This document shows positions 8,058 to 20,961 of a stretch of 64,000 bases of DNA, piece by piece (position 1 is the first letter of the stretch; every line of letters starts with the position of its first letter). The notes beneath the pieces were generated by a model. That model searched no databases. It was not told where the DNA came from and worked only from the letters and a program-made list of their open reading frames with translations. The stretch spans positions 2,900,001 through 2,964,000 of the forward strand of contig NZ_CP102589.1 of the NCBI RefSeq assembly GCF_032818155.1. The letters are read 5' to 3'. The position numbers were made by a program, and so were the translations under genes. The stretch is from Niallia taxi (GTDB lineage: Bacteria; Bacillota; Bacilli; Bacillales; Cytobacillaceae).

Positions 8058-9463
8058 TTAGAATAATGACAGCTGGTTTTGATCAGGCATGTCGCCTAAG
8101 CAGCCATGGTTATCCAAATATTCCATGATTGTTTTGGACACCTTTCCGCGCTGCTGTAAATCTTCTTTTGACAGGAATTCACCGTCTTGTCTAGCACGTA
8201 CAATATTCAATGCCGCATTTGTTCCTAGTCCAGGAATACTGTTGAACGGAGGAATTAAACAATCCCCTTCAATAATAAATTCGCTTGCACTTGATTTATA
8301 TAAATCAACCTTTTTGAAGGTGAAACCACGCTCTACCATTTCAAATGCCAGCTCCATAACAGTCAGCAAGTTTTTCTCTTTCGTTGATGCATCAAGCCCT
8401 TTGCCACTAATTTCATCAATGACTGACTTAATGCTTTGTGAACCTTTCACCATTGCATCAACGTCAAAATCTTCAGCCCTTACAGTAAAGTATGCTGCAT
8501 AGTAAAGGAGCGGAAGATGCACTTTAAAATAAGCAATCCTTACGGCCATTAAAACGTAGGCAGCGGCATGCGCTTTAGGGAACATATATTTTATCTTTTT
8601 GCACGAATCTATATACCATTCCGGCACTTCATTCTTGCGCATTTCCTCTTCCATCTCGTCAGACAAGCCTTTACCTTTACGCACACTTTCCATGATTTTG
8701 AAAGCGAATGCTGGCTCTAATCCCTGATAAATCAGATATACCATGATGTCATCACGACACCCGATAACTTCACTCAAATTACAAATATTATTGTGAATGA
8801 GCTCTTGGGCATTACCAAGCCAAACGTCTGTACCATGTGAAAGTCCAGAAATTTGGACAAGCTCTGAGAAAGTAGTTGGTTTTGTATCTTCAAGCATTTG
8901 GCGCACGAACTTTGTACCAAACTCTGGGATACCGAAAGTACCTGTCTTACAATTTATTTGTTCTGCTGTAACGCCTAACGAATCTGTGCCACTGAAAATT
9001 TTCATTACTTCAGGGTCATCTGTCGGGATTGTTTTCGGATCAATACCGCTCAAATCCTGAAGCATCCTAATTACGGTCGGATCATCGTGTCCAAGAATAT
9101 CAAGCTTTAACAGATTATCATGGATGGAATGGAAATCGAAGTGCGTTGTTTTCCATTCTGAATTTCTATCATCTGCCGGAAATTGAATCGGCGAGAAATC
9201 ATAAATATCCATATAATCCGGAACTACGATAATTCCGCCTGGATGCTGACCAGTAGTTCGTTTTACACCAGTGCAGCCTGCAGCAAGCCGGTCAATTTCA
9301 GCACCTCTGATTTGCAGATTATTATCCTGCTGGTATGCCTTCACATACCCATAAGCTGTTTTATCCGCAACAGTTCCTATCGTTCCTGCACGGTAAACAT
9401 ATTCCTCACCAAACAGCACCTTTGTGTAATTATGGGCTTTTGGCTGATATTCTCCAGAAAAAT
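8058..9463 (-). CDS. polC: DNA polymerase III PolC, exon 2 (C-terminal part)
   Basis: Second coding part of the essential Gram-positive replicative polymerase. It begins in the middle of the Asn codon completed by exon 1 and continues [19 protein letters not shown], then runs through the finger and beta-clamp-binding regions to the C-terminus DQNQLSLF, a typical PolC end with a clamp-binding QLSLF motif. The open frame extends upstream to 9509, but those residues ([15 protein letters not shown]) are intron sequence with no PolC similarity. Joined to exon 1 (10237-13153) it gives 4323 nt and a 1440-aa product, against 1437 in B. subtilis. Confidence 0.93.
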
Positions 9464-9549
9464 ATAGTGATAGGTAAGCCTTTGACGTTATCTCTAGCTT
9501 TTCCCCCACTCCACACCGTGCATGAGGCTTTCACACTCACACGGCGTTC
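9464..9549 (-). ncRNA. Group II intron ribozyme domains V and VI
   Basis: Domain V (about 9513-9549, minus strand) has the lower stem CGCCGTG/CACGGTG, whose first three bases form the CGC catalytic triad opposite GTG. A two-base bulge TG follows on the 3' side, then an upper stem TGAG/CTCA closed by a GAAA-containing loop. Domain VI follows as GTGG-GGG and AAAGCT pairing with the 3' strand AGGCTTACCTATCAC. In this fold the A at 9471 is left bulged, eight nucleotides from the 3' end, the usual branch-point position. The fold was drawn by hand. Confidence 0.85.
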
Positions 9550-10236
9550 CATCGTTAACTTTGTTGAAAGGTTAGTTTCAACGTTAACGACTTGTGCCCT
9601 TCCCTCTGAAATGTTTTATCCTCCGACCTATTGAGTATTCAATCATCAACGGCATTTCTTCATCGGTACTACAGCACTCCTGCCACTCTCGTAAAATGTG
9701 TTATAGCAATTTGCCTTTCCACATACCATCGTCTTCAAAGTGCAACCTTCTCTTATGTCGAGAGCTTCACACGTTCCACTATTTCTATCTATACATATTC
9801 CCTTAGGTTCCCTCTAAATTCCGTCGAGCTTGATTGTGCCTGTAACACAATATGGACTTTCATAACCAAACGCTTACTCATCCACACTCAAAAGTCTTAA
9901 TAGACCCCGTACCATTTCTGATACGTGACATTCACGAAAAGTCAGTCGAGGGTTCGTCTCAGTGATTCTACCGCTTCTAACCATAGGAATTTTCTAGACA
10001 CCAGACCTATCATTCACAGAAAGTTTGTACCTCCCTTTCCTCAGCCGTACTGTTAGGGTGAACTTCAGCCTGCTTTAACGGGCTTCAAACGATTTTGATG
10101 TTTGCAATATCTCCATCGCTTGCCGTAGCTTCAGTGAGTGTGTTTCAGGGCGTTACTCCGTCATTCCACACTTCGAAATAGCAGTTCTACTAGCAAATAC
10201 TAGTGCTTAACCTTTTCAGTTAAGAACGTGTCACAC
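9464..10236 (-). mobile_element. ORF-less group II intron interrupting polC
   Basis: A 773-nt insertion in the sense orientation within polC. Its 5' end is GTGTGACACG, matching the group II GUGYG consensus, and its 3' end is CCTATCACTAT. Removing exactly this segment joins TTGA to ATTTTTCTGG and restores Leu-Asn-Phe-Ser-Gly, the conserved PolC sequence. Domains V and VI are recognisable near the 3' end. A hairpin loop at 9912-9921 contains TCAGA (minus strand), which can pair with TTTGA at the end of exon 1 (one G-U pair) and is a candidate EBS1. No reverse transcriptase or maturase frame exists inside. Splicing in vivo is inferred, but polC is essential and is otherwise intact. Confidence 0.9.
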
Positions 10237-13153
10237 TCAAATCTATATCGGGAACCTTATCTCCTTTAAATCCAAGGAAAGTTTCAAACGGAATATCATG
10301 TCCGTCCTTTTTATATCTGATTCCACAATTAGGGCAATCCTTGTCAGGCAAATCGAAGCCTGAGCCGACGGAACCGTCATTGAAGAATTCTGATTGCTTA
10401 CAGCTTGTACACACATAATGTGGTGGCAGCGGGTTAACCTCGGTGATTTCGGTCATTGTCGCAACAAATGAAGATCCGACAGATCCACGCGACCCTACTA
10501 GGTATCCATCATCCAAGGATTTTTTCACGAGCTTGTGAGAAATCAAGTAAATAACGGCGAATCCATGGCCGATGATACTTTTTAATTCCTTCTCTAGCCT
10601 CGCCTCTACTATTTCAGGGAGCTCATCACCGTATATGCTTCTGGCCATGCTGTAGCTCATTTCCCGCATTTCTTCGTCTGCACCTTCAATTTTCGGTGTA
10701 TACAAATCATCTTTGATCGGCTTGATTACATCAATCATGTCGGCAATCTTATTACTGTTTGCAACTACAATTTCTTTTGCCTTTTCTTCTCCTAAGAAAC
10801 GGAAGCCATCTAGCATTTCATTTGTCGTCCTGAAATGGACGTCAGGCAGCTTATGCCTGTTCAACGGGTTGGCACCGCCTTGTGAGCCGACCAATATCTG
10901 TCTGTATATTTTGTCGTTCGGATTATGATAATGTACATTACCTGTTGCAACAACTGGAATATCCAGCTTTTCGCCTAGCTTGACGATATTGCCAATAATC
11001 TCTTCTAATGCCTTCTGGTCCTGAACAAGCTCCATTTCGATTAAGTGGGCATACACTTCTTTCGGCATAACCTCTAAATAATCATAAAATGGCGCTACAC
11101 TCTCTACTTCTTCCGGCGCTTTTTGCATCATAGACTCAAATACTTCCCCTTTATCGCAGCCAGACCCGACAAGCAGTCCTTCTCGATGCTTTTGCAGGAC
11201 AGAGCGCGGGATGCGCGGTACACGATAGAAGTAGTTTAAATGGGATATCGAAACGAGCTTAAACAAGTTCTTCAATCCGACATCATTTTGAGCAAGCAGT
11301 GTACAATGATATGGACGGGCTCTTTGATAAGCATTCCCTTGTCCCATATTTTCGTTTAGCTGATTATGGTTTATAATGCCTTTTTCTTGTGCATCCTTCA
11401 GCATTTTTAATGCTAGATAGCCTGTTGCTTCCGCATCATAAATCGCGCGGTGATGCTGTGTTAATTCAATATCGAATTTTTTGGCAAGTGTATTCAAGCG
11501 ATGGTTTTTCATCTCTGGATACAAGAACCTACCAAGCTCTAACGTATCTATGACAGGATTATCTGCTTTTGGCATACCAGCTTTTTGATAGCCAACATTG
11601 ATGAACCCTACATCAAAGGAAGCGTTATGGGCAACAAGGATATCGTCTCCGGCCCACTCTTTAAATTTGCGTAAAACAATATCGATTTCAGGAGCATCCT
11701 GAACCAAATCATCCGTAATTCCAGTCAAATTGATAGTCGTTGCCGACAGTCTGTGGTGTGGATTTGCGAATGATTCAAAACGGTCAATAATTTCTCCATT
11801 ATGAATTTTCACTGCCGCCAATTCAATAATTGTATTGTAAACGGCAGATAAACCAGTCGTCTCAACGTCAAATACTACGTAAGTCGCATCTTCTAAAACC
11901 AAGTCCTTTTCATTGTAGGCAATTGGCACACCGTCATCAACTAGGTTTACTTCTACACCATACAAAATCTTCACGTCATTTTTCTTTCCAGCACCAAACG
12001 CCTCTGGGAATGATTGTGCAACTGCATGATCTGTTATAGCAATTGCTTTGTGGCCCCATTTTTTCGCTTGGCCAACGAGTGCGCCGACAGATGAAACAGC
12101 ATCCATTTGGCTCATAGGTGTGTGGAGATGGAGCTCCACTCGTTTTTCGCCTTCTTTAGCTGTATCCTGTCTTTCCACAGGCTTTATTTCATTCAAATCA
12201 TTTCCGATCATTACCAGGTCTCTGACAAAGGTATCATTTTGAATGCTGCCTCGGGCTCTTAGCCACATTCCCTTTTTAACAAGCTGGAATAATGCAGCAT
12301 CTTCCTTATCTCTTGAGAACATCTTCACCATAATAGAGCTGGTGTAATCTGTAATCTTGAATGTCAGTAATGTTCGTCCACTGCGAAGCTCTTTTGTTTC
12401 TGCGAAGAAAACATATCCTTCAATCGTTACGCGTCTTTCCTCATCAATAATTTCCTCAAGGCGTCGATAGTCGCTGTCATCCTTGATTGTTAAGCCGATG
12501 GAAAGTGGACCTGACGGAATACTTGCATCTCCAGCTTCTTTGTCAGCCTCCATCTTCTGAATATCAAGCATTGCTTGTTTGCCGCGTTCCTGGTCTTCGA
12601 TTTTTTTCGCTTCAAGGAACTGTGCATACGCGTCATTCGCTTCCTGTTGAGTCACTTCTGTATCAATCATTAAGGTCGGGAAGCCAAAGTACTGATAAGC
12701 ATTCGTTATCATATCAGCATATTTACGCTTAATGGCTAAGCCTTCCATTTCGTTGTTAACAAAGATGGTTAATTTGTTCCCCTGGATTTTCGGCACTTGT
12801 TCATTAAGTAGTTTAATGAGCGGTGGAGCGATTCCCTGCATTTGCTCAATACATGCAGACCAGTAATCCCTTATAAGTACTTCATCTGCAAGACCTTGCT
12901 GGACATTTATATTAAATGTCACAGATGCAATATGCTCAAAGTTGCTGATTAGCTTACTTGTAAACAGCTGGTATATGTTATAAGGAATAATGTTTTCAAA
13001 CAAAAAATGAAAATGCCATTTCTTCGCTTTTCTTTCAATAATAATCTTGTCAATTTTTGCATTTTGAAAATGGGATACAATCGCATCATCTGTTAATTGA
13101 AGCTGCTGCAATAGCAATTGAAATCGTTCCAATTTCCCTTCTATTCCTGCCAT
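10237..13153 (-). CDS. polC: DNA polymerase III PolC, exon 1 (N-terminal part)
   Basis: First coding part of PolC, 972 codons plus one base. Domains in order: the N-terminal domain; an OB-fold region (about 230-330); the PHP domain beginning [14 protein letters not shown] (about 340), split by the 3'-5' exonuclease insert with [11 protein letters not shown] (about 425); the GSRGSVGSS palm motif; a Cys4 zinc-binding segment (CTSC to CPNC); and finally the catalytic aspartates Asp969 and Asp971 in PDIDL. Without splicing, translation adds SVTRS and stops, giving a 977-aa protein lacking most of the polymerase domain. The gene follows proS and a terminator. Confidence 0.95.
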
Positions 13154-13303
13154 TTGTTCTCCCCTAACTTTTCTTAATATCTATACTGGCACAATGTCCA
13201 AGCTACATTATATCATAATCCTTTTTTTCTTTTAGGAATAAAGACTGCTTAAATGTTGGCAATTTAAAGAACTAGTACGACTTTCCTCACATCAAGCAAT
13301 TCA

Positions 13304-13342
13304 TGAAAAAAGCTACAGCCTATTAACGAAGGCTGTAGCTTT
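13304..13342 (-). terminator. Rho-independent terminator of proS
   Basis: A perfect 10-bp stem AGCTACAGCC/GGCTGTAGCT with a 10-base loop is followed on the minus strand by TTTTTT. It begins a few bases after the proS stop and separates proS from polC, which must therefore start from a promoter in 13160-13300. Confidence 0.9.
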
Positions 13343-13348
13343 ATTTAC

Positions 13349-15064
<1,716 letters not shown>

Positions 15065-15142
15065 TTAAATTTTACAAACAGGCCATGAAGGAAGGTGAGG
15101 TCCACGTTCTCCTCACCCATTCAGTCCTTTAAAAATAATTAT

Positions 15143-16411
15143 TTATTTAAGAAAGAAACGTTGAATATCGTTCCAAGTAACAACAATCATCAACAGCATC
15201 AGCAATGCAAAGCCAATAAAGTGGACAATTCCTTCCTTATGCCTATCGATTGGCTTCCCTCTAATTGCCTCAATCGCAAAGAAGATCAATCTTCCGCCGT
15301 CAAGAGCCGGCAGTGGCAATAAGTTCATAATTCCAAGGTTAATACTAAGTATAGCAGCCCATCTCATCAGCGAATAAATGCCTGATTGCGCAACTGTGTC
15401 CGTTGATTTATAAATGCCGACAGGTCCACTCAATGCATCTATAGAAAATTGCCCTGTTACCAGTTTTCCAACTGCACCGATAATGGTCTTTGTCCAAGTA
15501 TAAGTTTCAGTAACACCATACTGGAATGCTTTTAACGGCGATTTTTCCATTGGGCTGTATACACCAACAAGTCCAATCTTTTCTCCGTCTTCCACTTCTG
15601 TTTCTTTAGGAGTTACATCAACAGTCATTTCTTTCCCATCACGGACTAGTAGAAATTCTAGCTCTTCACCCGGGCTTTTTTGGATGATTGACACTACATC
15701 ATTCCAAGTAGAAACCGATTGACCATCAATACTTAGAACAGTATCACCTTCTTTTAAGCCAGCACTTATTGCTACACCATCATCCGTTAATTTCCCTAGC
15801 TGTGGTTCATTAGATGGCATGCCTTGTGTTAGTGCAATGATGACAAACACGACGAATGCTAGAACAAAGTTCATCATTGGTCCAGCGAATATTGCTATCG
15901 TACGCTGCCATAACGTTTTGCTATTAAACTGACGATCGTATGGAGCGATTTGTGTTTCAATACCATTTTCGATAATAACCGCTTCTCTGTTTATCTGAAA
16001 CACTTGCAGTTCTTCATTAATGTCGTCTTCTGCATATCCTTTCACTACTAATTCATGATCTAGATCTGCAGCTTCTACATTAATTATTCTAGCATCTGGA
16101 TACTTTTCTTTATTGTTGAGAATAAGCTTTTCAACTTTTCCATCTTTGCCAAAAAGCAGTCCAATCCGATGTCCTGCTTTAATTTCAATCATTTCAGCGT
16201 CTTCTCCCGCCATGCGTACAAATCCGCCTAATGGAAGAAGACGAATAGTATACGTGGTTTCTCCTCTTTTCTGAGAAAAGACTTTCGGACCGAATCCTAT
16301 TGCAAATTCCCGACAGAGAATGCCAGCCCTTTTTGCAAACACGAAGTGCCCTAATTCATGAAAAAACACTAACGCACCGAAAATGATAATAAAAGCAACT
16401 ACTGTATACAA
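15143..16411 (-). CDS. rseP: Site-2 (RseP/RasP) intramembrane zinc metalloprotease
   Basis: A multipass membrane protease that cleaves anti-sigma factors and remnant peptides within the membrane (RasP in B. subtilis). It has the zinc motif HELGH at residues 18-22 in the first membrane helix, a central PDZ domain (about 205-285), and the third ligand in NLLPLPALDGGR near residue 370, with further C-terminal helices. The start is a TTG at 16411 with AGGTGG seven bases upstream. The product is 422 aa, and it lies 15 bases after dxr, as in other bacilli. Confidence 0.95.
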   Translation of the reverse strand: MYTVVAFIIIFGALVFFHELGHFVFAKRAGILCREFAIGFGPKVFSQKRGETTYTIRLLPLGGFVRMAGEDAEMIEIKAGHRIGLLFGKDGKVEKLILNNKEKYPDARIINVEAADLDHELVVKGYAEDDINEELQVFQINREAVIIENGIETQIAPYDRQFNSKTLWQRTIAIFAGPMMNFVLAFVVFVIIALTQGMPSNEPQLGKLTDDGVAISAGLKEGDTVLSIDGQSVSTWNDVVSIIQKSPGEELEFLLVRDGKEMTVDVTPKETEVEDGEKIGLVGVYSPMEKSPLKAFQYGVTETYTWTKTIIGAVGKLVTGQFSIDALSGPVGIYKSTDTVAQSGIYSLMRWAAILSINLGIMNLLPLPALDGGRLIFFAIEAIRGKPIDRHKEGIVHFIGFALLMLLMIVVTWNDIQRFFLK

Positions 16412-16426
16412 TATATAACCACCTTT

Positions 16427-17569
16427 TTATAGAAGTGTGCTTGCAATTTTTCTCGTTTCTTGATCAACCTCTTGTATAATAGCAAGGCTTGGATTTGTAA
16501 TAGAACGATGATTATTCAACGCGCTTTCGATCAGCTCCTCAATTTGCAGGAAGCTGATTTCCCCTTTCAAGAACCTGGAAACAGCCACTTCATTGGCAGC
16601 ATTAAGGACAGTCGGCAGCGTACCGCCAGCTTTTCCCGCTTCTATGGCAAAATGCAGGCAACGGAAGCGCTCAAGATCCATTTCTTGAAAATGCAGCTTC
16701 CCGATTTTCGCCAAATTCAAGCGTTCTGATGACTGAAGAGGCAGCCTATCCGGATATGTCAGTGCATACTGAATCGGCACCTTCATATCTGGTGTGCCAA
16801 GCTGTGCGATAACACTGCTGTCATGGAACTCAACCATTGAGTGGATGATGCTTTCCTTATGTAATAAGACATCAATTTTATCATAAGGCAATCCAAATAA
16901 CCAAAATGCCTCAATAACTTCCAACCCTTTGTTCATCATTGTTGCTGAATCAATCGTAATTTTGGCACCCATTGACCAGTTTGGATGCTTTAATGCATCC
17001 TCCACTGTTACATGCTTTAAATCATCTCTGGACAAATCACGAAAGCTTCCGCCAGACGCTGTAATAATTAATCTGTCAATATTCGTTTCTCTTTCACCTT
17101 GTAAGCATTGATAAATAGCTGAATGCTCACTGTCAACAGGCAGGATGGAAACATTATTCTTTTTCGCTGCTTCCATTACCAAATGACCTGCAGTCACCAA
17201 TGTTTCCTTATTAGCAATGGCAATTGTTTTTCTAGCTTCAATCGCTTGCAAAGTAGGATACAGGCCAACACTACCTAATACAGCATTGACGAGTACTTCT
17301 GCTTTATCAAATACAGCAACCTCGACCAAACCTTCTTGGCCAAACATTATTTTTGTATTTGGAAATTCAGCTTTTAATGTATCACAATCTTTCTTTTCAT
17401 AAACCGATACAAGAGAAGGCTTGAATTCTGCAATAATCTTTCTTGTCAGCTCCAAATTTTTGCCTGATGAAAAGGCAACAAGCTTAAAGCTTTCCGGATG
17501 CTCTCTTATAACATCCAATGTTTGTGTCCCAACCGAACCGGTTGCTCCCAATAAACTTATATGTTTCAT
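16427..17569 (-). CDS. dxr: 1-deoxy-D-xylulose 5-phosphate reductoisomerase
   Basis: Dxr converts DXP to methylerythritol 4-phosphate with NADPH, the committed step of the MEP isoprenoid pathway. The N-terminal nucleotide fold has [14 protein letters not shown] at about residues 8-21. The metal and substrate motifs PVDSEHSAI (about 148) and ASGGSFRD and the flexible loop region [20 protein letters not shown] are intact. At 380 aa it has the usual length. It sits between cdsA and rseP and supplies isoprenoid for UppS encoded upstream. Confidence 0.97.
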   Translation of the reverse strand: MKHISLLGATGSVGTQTLDVIREHPESFKLVAFSSGKNLELTRKIIAEFKPSLVSVYEKKDCDTLKAEFPNTKIMFGQEGLVEVAVFDKAEVLVNAVLGSVGLYPTLQAIEARKTIAIANKETLVTAGHLVMEAAKKNNVSILPVDSEHSAIYQCLQGERETNIDRLIITASGGSFRDLSRDDLKHVTVEDALKHPNWSMGAKITIDSATMMNKGLEVIEAFWLFGLPYDKIDVLLHKESIIHSMVEFHDSSVIAQLGTPDMKVPIQYALTYPDRLPLQSSERLNLAKIGKLHFQEMDLERFRCLHFAIEAGKAGGTLPTVLNAANEVAVSRFLKGEISFLQIEELIESALNNHRSITNPSLAIIQEVDQETRKIASTLL

Positions 17570-17658
17570 TGTCTCACTCCCAGACCATGTTGCATTTCTT
17601 TTTTCATTTGTTATTTGTATACATTGTTAAATAAAAGCAATCTTCCAAGATTATTCGA

Positions 17659-18453
17659 TTATAGCTTACCTAGCATGTCTAAAATAAAATACAGCAATGG
17701 CCATACAAACAATAAACTGTCGAATCGATCTAAAATACCACCGTGTCCAGGCAGGATTCTCCCAGAATCTTTCACACCGTAATGGCGTTTCAACGCAGAC
17801 TCTGCCAAATCACCAATTTGTCCAAAAATAGACAAGATAATCGTGATTAAAGGTATTATAGACCATTCTATGTAGCCGAACACATAAAATAGAACCGCAA
17901 CGACTACAGCACATACAATGCCCCCAACAAAACCTTCAACTGTTTTATTTGGACTGATTTCCGGCCACAACTTTCTTTTGCCGAAAGCTCGTCCAATGAA
18001 ATAGGCACCTGAATCTGTAGCCCAAATAATAAATAAGGAGTAAACAAGCATTGTCAGGTCATTATTGCTAATCTGTACAAAGAAATGAAAGCCCACGCCT
18101 ATATACAGAACGGAAAGGACAGAAAAGCCGACGTCGTCAAATGTAAACTTGTTTTTAGATGCGACCATATAGCTTAAATAAAGGAGGATTGCAAGCAATC
18201 CGATTTCTATTTTGGACAAGTTCCATTCAGCGAGAAAACCGATGTACTCATCTGGAAGAATAAATATCCATGTTACAAGCAAGGAAAGCATGCCGCTAAA
18301 TGACCATAAGTGCAGTTTTCTCATTTTCAGCAGCTCATATAAAGCGATGGCGCCAATTAAAAATGTGAACAGCACTAAAGGCATATCACCAAGCAAGATA
18401 AACAGGATAAACACAGCTGCTGCAAGTACTCCTGTTATAGTTCTCTGTTTCAT
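17659..18453 (-). CDS. cdsA: Phosphatidate cytidylyltransferase (CDP-DAG synthase)
   Basis: CdsA makes CDP-diacylglycerol from phosphatidate and CTP for phospholipid synthesis. It is a polytopic membrane protein with about eight hydrophobic segments. The family signature is present near the C-terminus: SALKRHYGVKDSGR followed by ILPGHGGILDRFD. The start is the ATG at 18453 (MKQRTITGVLAAA), matching B. subtilis CdsA and giving 264 aa. The frame is open ten codons further upstream into the end of uppS. A 16-base gap separates it from uppS. Confidence 0.95.
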   Translation of the reverse strand: MKQRTITGVLAAAVFILFILLGDMPLVLFTFLIGAIALYELLKMRKLHLWSFSGMLSLLVTWIFILPDEYIGFLAEWNLSKIEIGLLAILLYLSYMVASKNKFTFDDVGFSVLSVLYIGVGFHFFVQISNNDLTMLVYSLFIIWATDSGAYFIGRAFGKRKLWPEISPNKTVEGFVGGIVCAVVVAVLFYVFGYIEWSIIPLITIILSIFGQIGDLAESALKRHYGVKDSGRILPGHGGILDRFDSLLFVWPLLYFILDMLGKL

Positions 18454-18469
18454 ACATTCACAACCCTTA

Positions 18470-19246
18470 TTAGACTCCTCCAAAACGCCGTTGGCGATTT
18501 TGGAATACTTCGATTGCTTCGATTAAATGCTCTTCTTTAAAATCTGGCCAGAGAACATCTGTAAACCAAAGCTCTGTATAGGCAAGCTGCCACAACATAA
18601 AATTACTTATCCGGATTTCACCGCTTGTACGAATGAGCAAGTCTGGATCATTTAATCCGTCAGTCATCAAGTAAGATGAAAATACTTCCTCTGTAATTCC
18701 ATTTGCATCAAGCTCTCCGGTTTGGCTATCCTTAACGATGTTGCTAACTGCTTGCAGAATTTCTGATCTGCTTCCATAATTCAAAGCAAAATTCAAGTTC
18801 AAGCCAGTATTATTTTTTGTTTTTTCCACCGCATTATCCAAAGCTTTTAAGGTATGTTCCGGAAGCTTTTCTGTATAGCCAATTGCCGTTACACGAACAT
18901 TCTTCTCCATTAGCTCTGGCAAGAAGGTGCTTAAGAATTGCTCTGGCAGTGACATTATATAATCAACTTCCGTTTTTGGCCGTTTCCAATTCTCAGTAGA
19001 AAAGGCATATAGGGTCAAAACTTTTATTCCCAATTCATCGGCCATCTTTGTAATACGTTTTACACATTTCATTCCTTCATGATGGCCAGCTATTCTTGGC
19101 AGCTTTCTTTTCTTTGCCCATCTGCCATTACCATCCATAATAATGGCGACATGCTCCGGAATTTTCTGCTGCTTCACATTGCTTATTTGGTCTTGGAGAG
19201 TTTTAGTAGTGGTCCCCGTTTTCCATAACCTTAATTTGTTAAACAT
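18470..19246 (-). CDS. uppS: Undecaprenyl (isoprenyl) diphosphate synthase
   Basis: UppS condenses isopentenyl diphosphate units onto FPP to make the C55 carrier for cell-wall synthesis. The catalytic Asp38 lies in IIMDGNGRWAKKR, and later motifs include LTLYAFSTENWKRP, the NFALNYGSRSEI loop, and LIRTSGEIRISNFMLWQ near the C-terminus. The product is 258 aa. It heads the uppS-cdsA-dxr-rseP-proS run, since a terminator separates it from frr. Confidence 0.97.
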   Translation of the reverse strand: MFNKLRLWKTGTTTKTLQDQISNVKQQKIPEHVAIIMDGNGRWAKKRKLPRIAGHHEGMKCVKRITKMADELGIKVLTLYAFSTENWKRPKTEVDYIMSLPEQFLSTFLPELMEKNVRVTAIGYTEKLPEHTLKALDNAVEKTKNNTGLNLNFALNYGSRSEILQAVSNIVKDSQTGELDANGITEEVFSSYLMTDGLNDPDLLIRTSGEIRISNFMLWQLAYTELWFTDVLWPDFKEEHLIEAIEVFQNRQRRFGGV

Positions 19247-19306
19247 ACTATTGTTCCTCCAAAGTAGATCCTCTCACATCATCTATATCCTTCATTACAT
19301 TCTGTT

Positions 19307-19334
19307 CTTATATAATTAACTAAATAAACATCAA
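19307..19334 (-). promoter_or_regulatory. Candidate promoter for uppS-cdsA-dxr
   Basis: TTGATG and TATAAG are spaced 16 bases apart on the minus strand about 60 bases before uppS. It is downstream of the frr terminator, which supports an independent start. The rest of the 404-base frr-uppS gap shows only that terminator and a few weak stems near 19540-19600. Confidence 0.45.
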
Positions 19335-19446
19335 AATTACCTGTAAATGCAAGCAAAAGTGAGGGCAGGCTTACATGTTCCCTTTATATCTTAAAGGAAA
19401 CTAGTCTTCATAAGCAACCAAAAATAAAAATAGCCGATGATAATGC

Positions 19447-19475
19447 GAAAAAACCCCCTAATAATAGAGGGTTTC
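19447..19475 (-). terminator. Rho-independent terminator downstream of frr
   Basis: On the minus strand AAACCCTC and GGGGGTTT form a stem with an eight-base A/T loop followed by TTTTTT. It lies about 175 bases after the frr stop and ends the tsf-pyrH-frr message. Confidence 0.85.
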
Positions 19476-19650
19476 AGACTTTACTTTTGATCCCATCTCC
19501 TGTTCCAGACCATTTATATTAACTATTAAATGTCCTGTTGGCATGGCTGATGGCAGCACCTAGCCTTAAGCATTAACCAGCAAGGCATTGATGGTAAAGG
19601 TCAGTCATCTTCGTATCGGCATTTATGTTTTTGCAAACAGCAGTCAACAA

Positions 19651-20207
19651 TTATACCTCTAAAATTTCTTTTTCTTTTTCTTTAGTCAATGCATCAACTT
19701 TACTGATATATTCATCTGTTAACTTTTGAATGTCATCACTGAAACCGCGAAGTGCATCTTCCGTTATGTCACCATTCTTTTCAAGCTTCTTCAAGTCATC
19801 ATTTCCGTCTCTGCGGATGTTGCGGATAGCAATTTTTGCATCTTCAGATTCTTTTTTGACGTTTTTCACAAGCTCTTTACGGCGTTCTTCTGTCAGCATT
19901 GGGATAGTCAAGCGAATGATGTTACCGTCATTCGTTGGATTTAAACCAATATCAGACTTCAAGATGGCTTTTTCAATATCACCTAAAATGGACTTATCAT
20001 ATGGTTGAATAACAAGAAGTCTTGCTTCAGGCACGCTGATTCCAGCCACTTGGTTTACTGGTGTTGGAGCACCATAATAATCTACAGAAATTCTGTCAAG
20101 AAGGGCAGCATTAGCTCTTCCTGCACGGATACTTGCAAGCTCACGAGAATAGCTTTGAATTGCTTTATCCATTCTTTCCTTTGTACTTGAAATAACTTGT
20201 TTCGGCA

Positions 20208-20208
<1 letters not shown>
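19651..20208 (-). CDS. frr: Ribosome recycling factor
   Basis: RRF splits post-termination ribosomes together with EF-G. The 185-aa protein shows the three-helix-bundle and small domain pattern of the family, with [15 protein letters not shown] near residue 26, [12 protein letters not shown], and the C-terminal [21 protein letters not shown]. Its ATG overlaps the pyrH stop by one base (TAATG), so translation of the two is coupled. Confidence 0.97.
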
Positions 20209-20960
<752 letters not shown>

Positions 20961-20961
20961 T

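Noticed and set aside
9464..9509. A GTG at 9509 that opens a frame into polC exon 2, as if a separate gene encoded the C-terminal half
   Set aside because: The extra residues are intron domain VI sequence, have no PolC similarity, and a separate C-terminal half would lack the catalytic aspartates. Splicing explains the layout better.
9464..10236. Frameshift or pseudogenisation of polC
   Set aside because: Both parts are well conserved, the gene is essential, and excision of a structure with group II hallmarks restores the frame exactly.
9464..10236. Intein or inserted IS element in polC
   Set aside because: There is no continuous reading frame through the insert, no Hint-domain motif, no transposase, and no terminal inverted repeats or target duplication.
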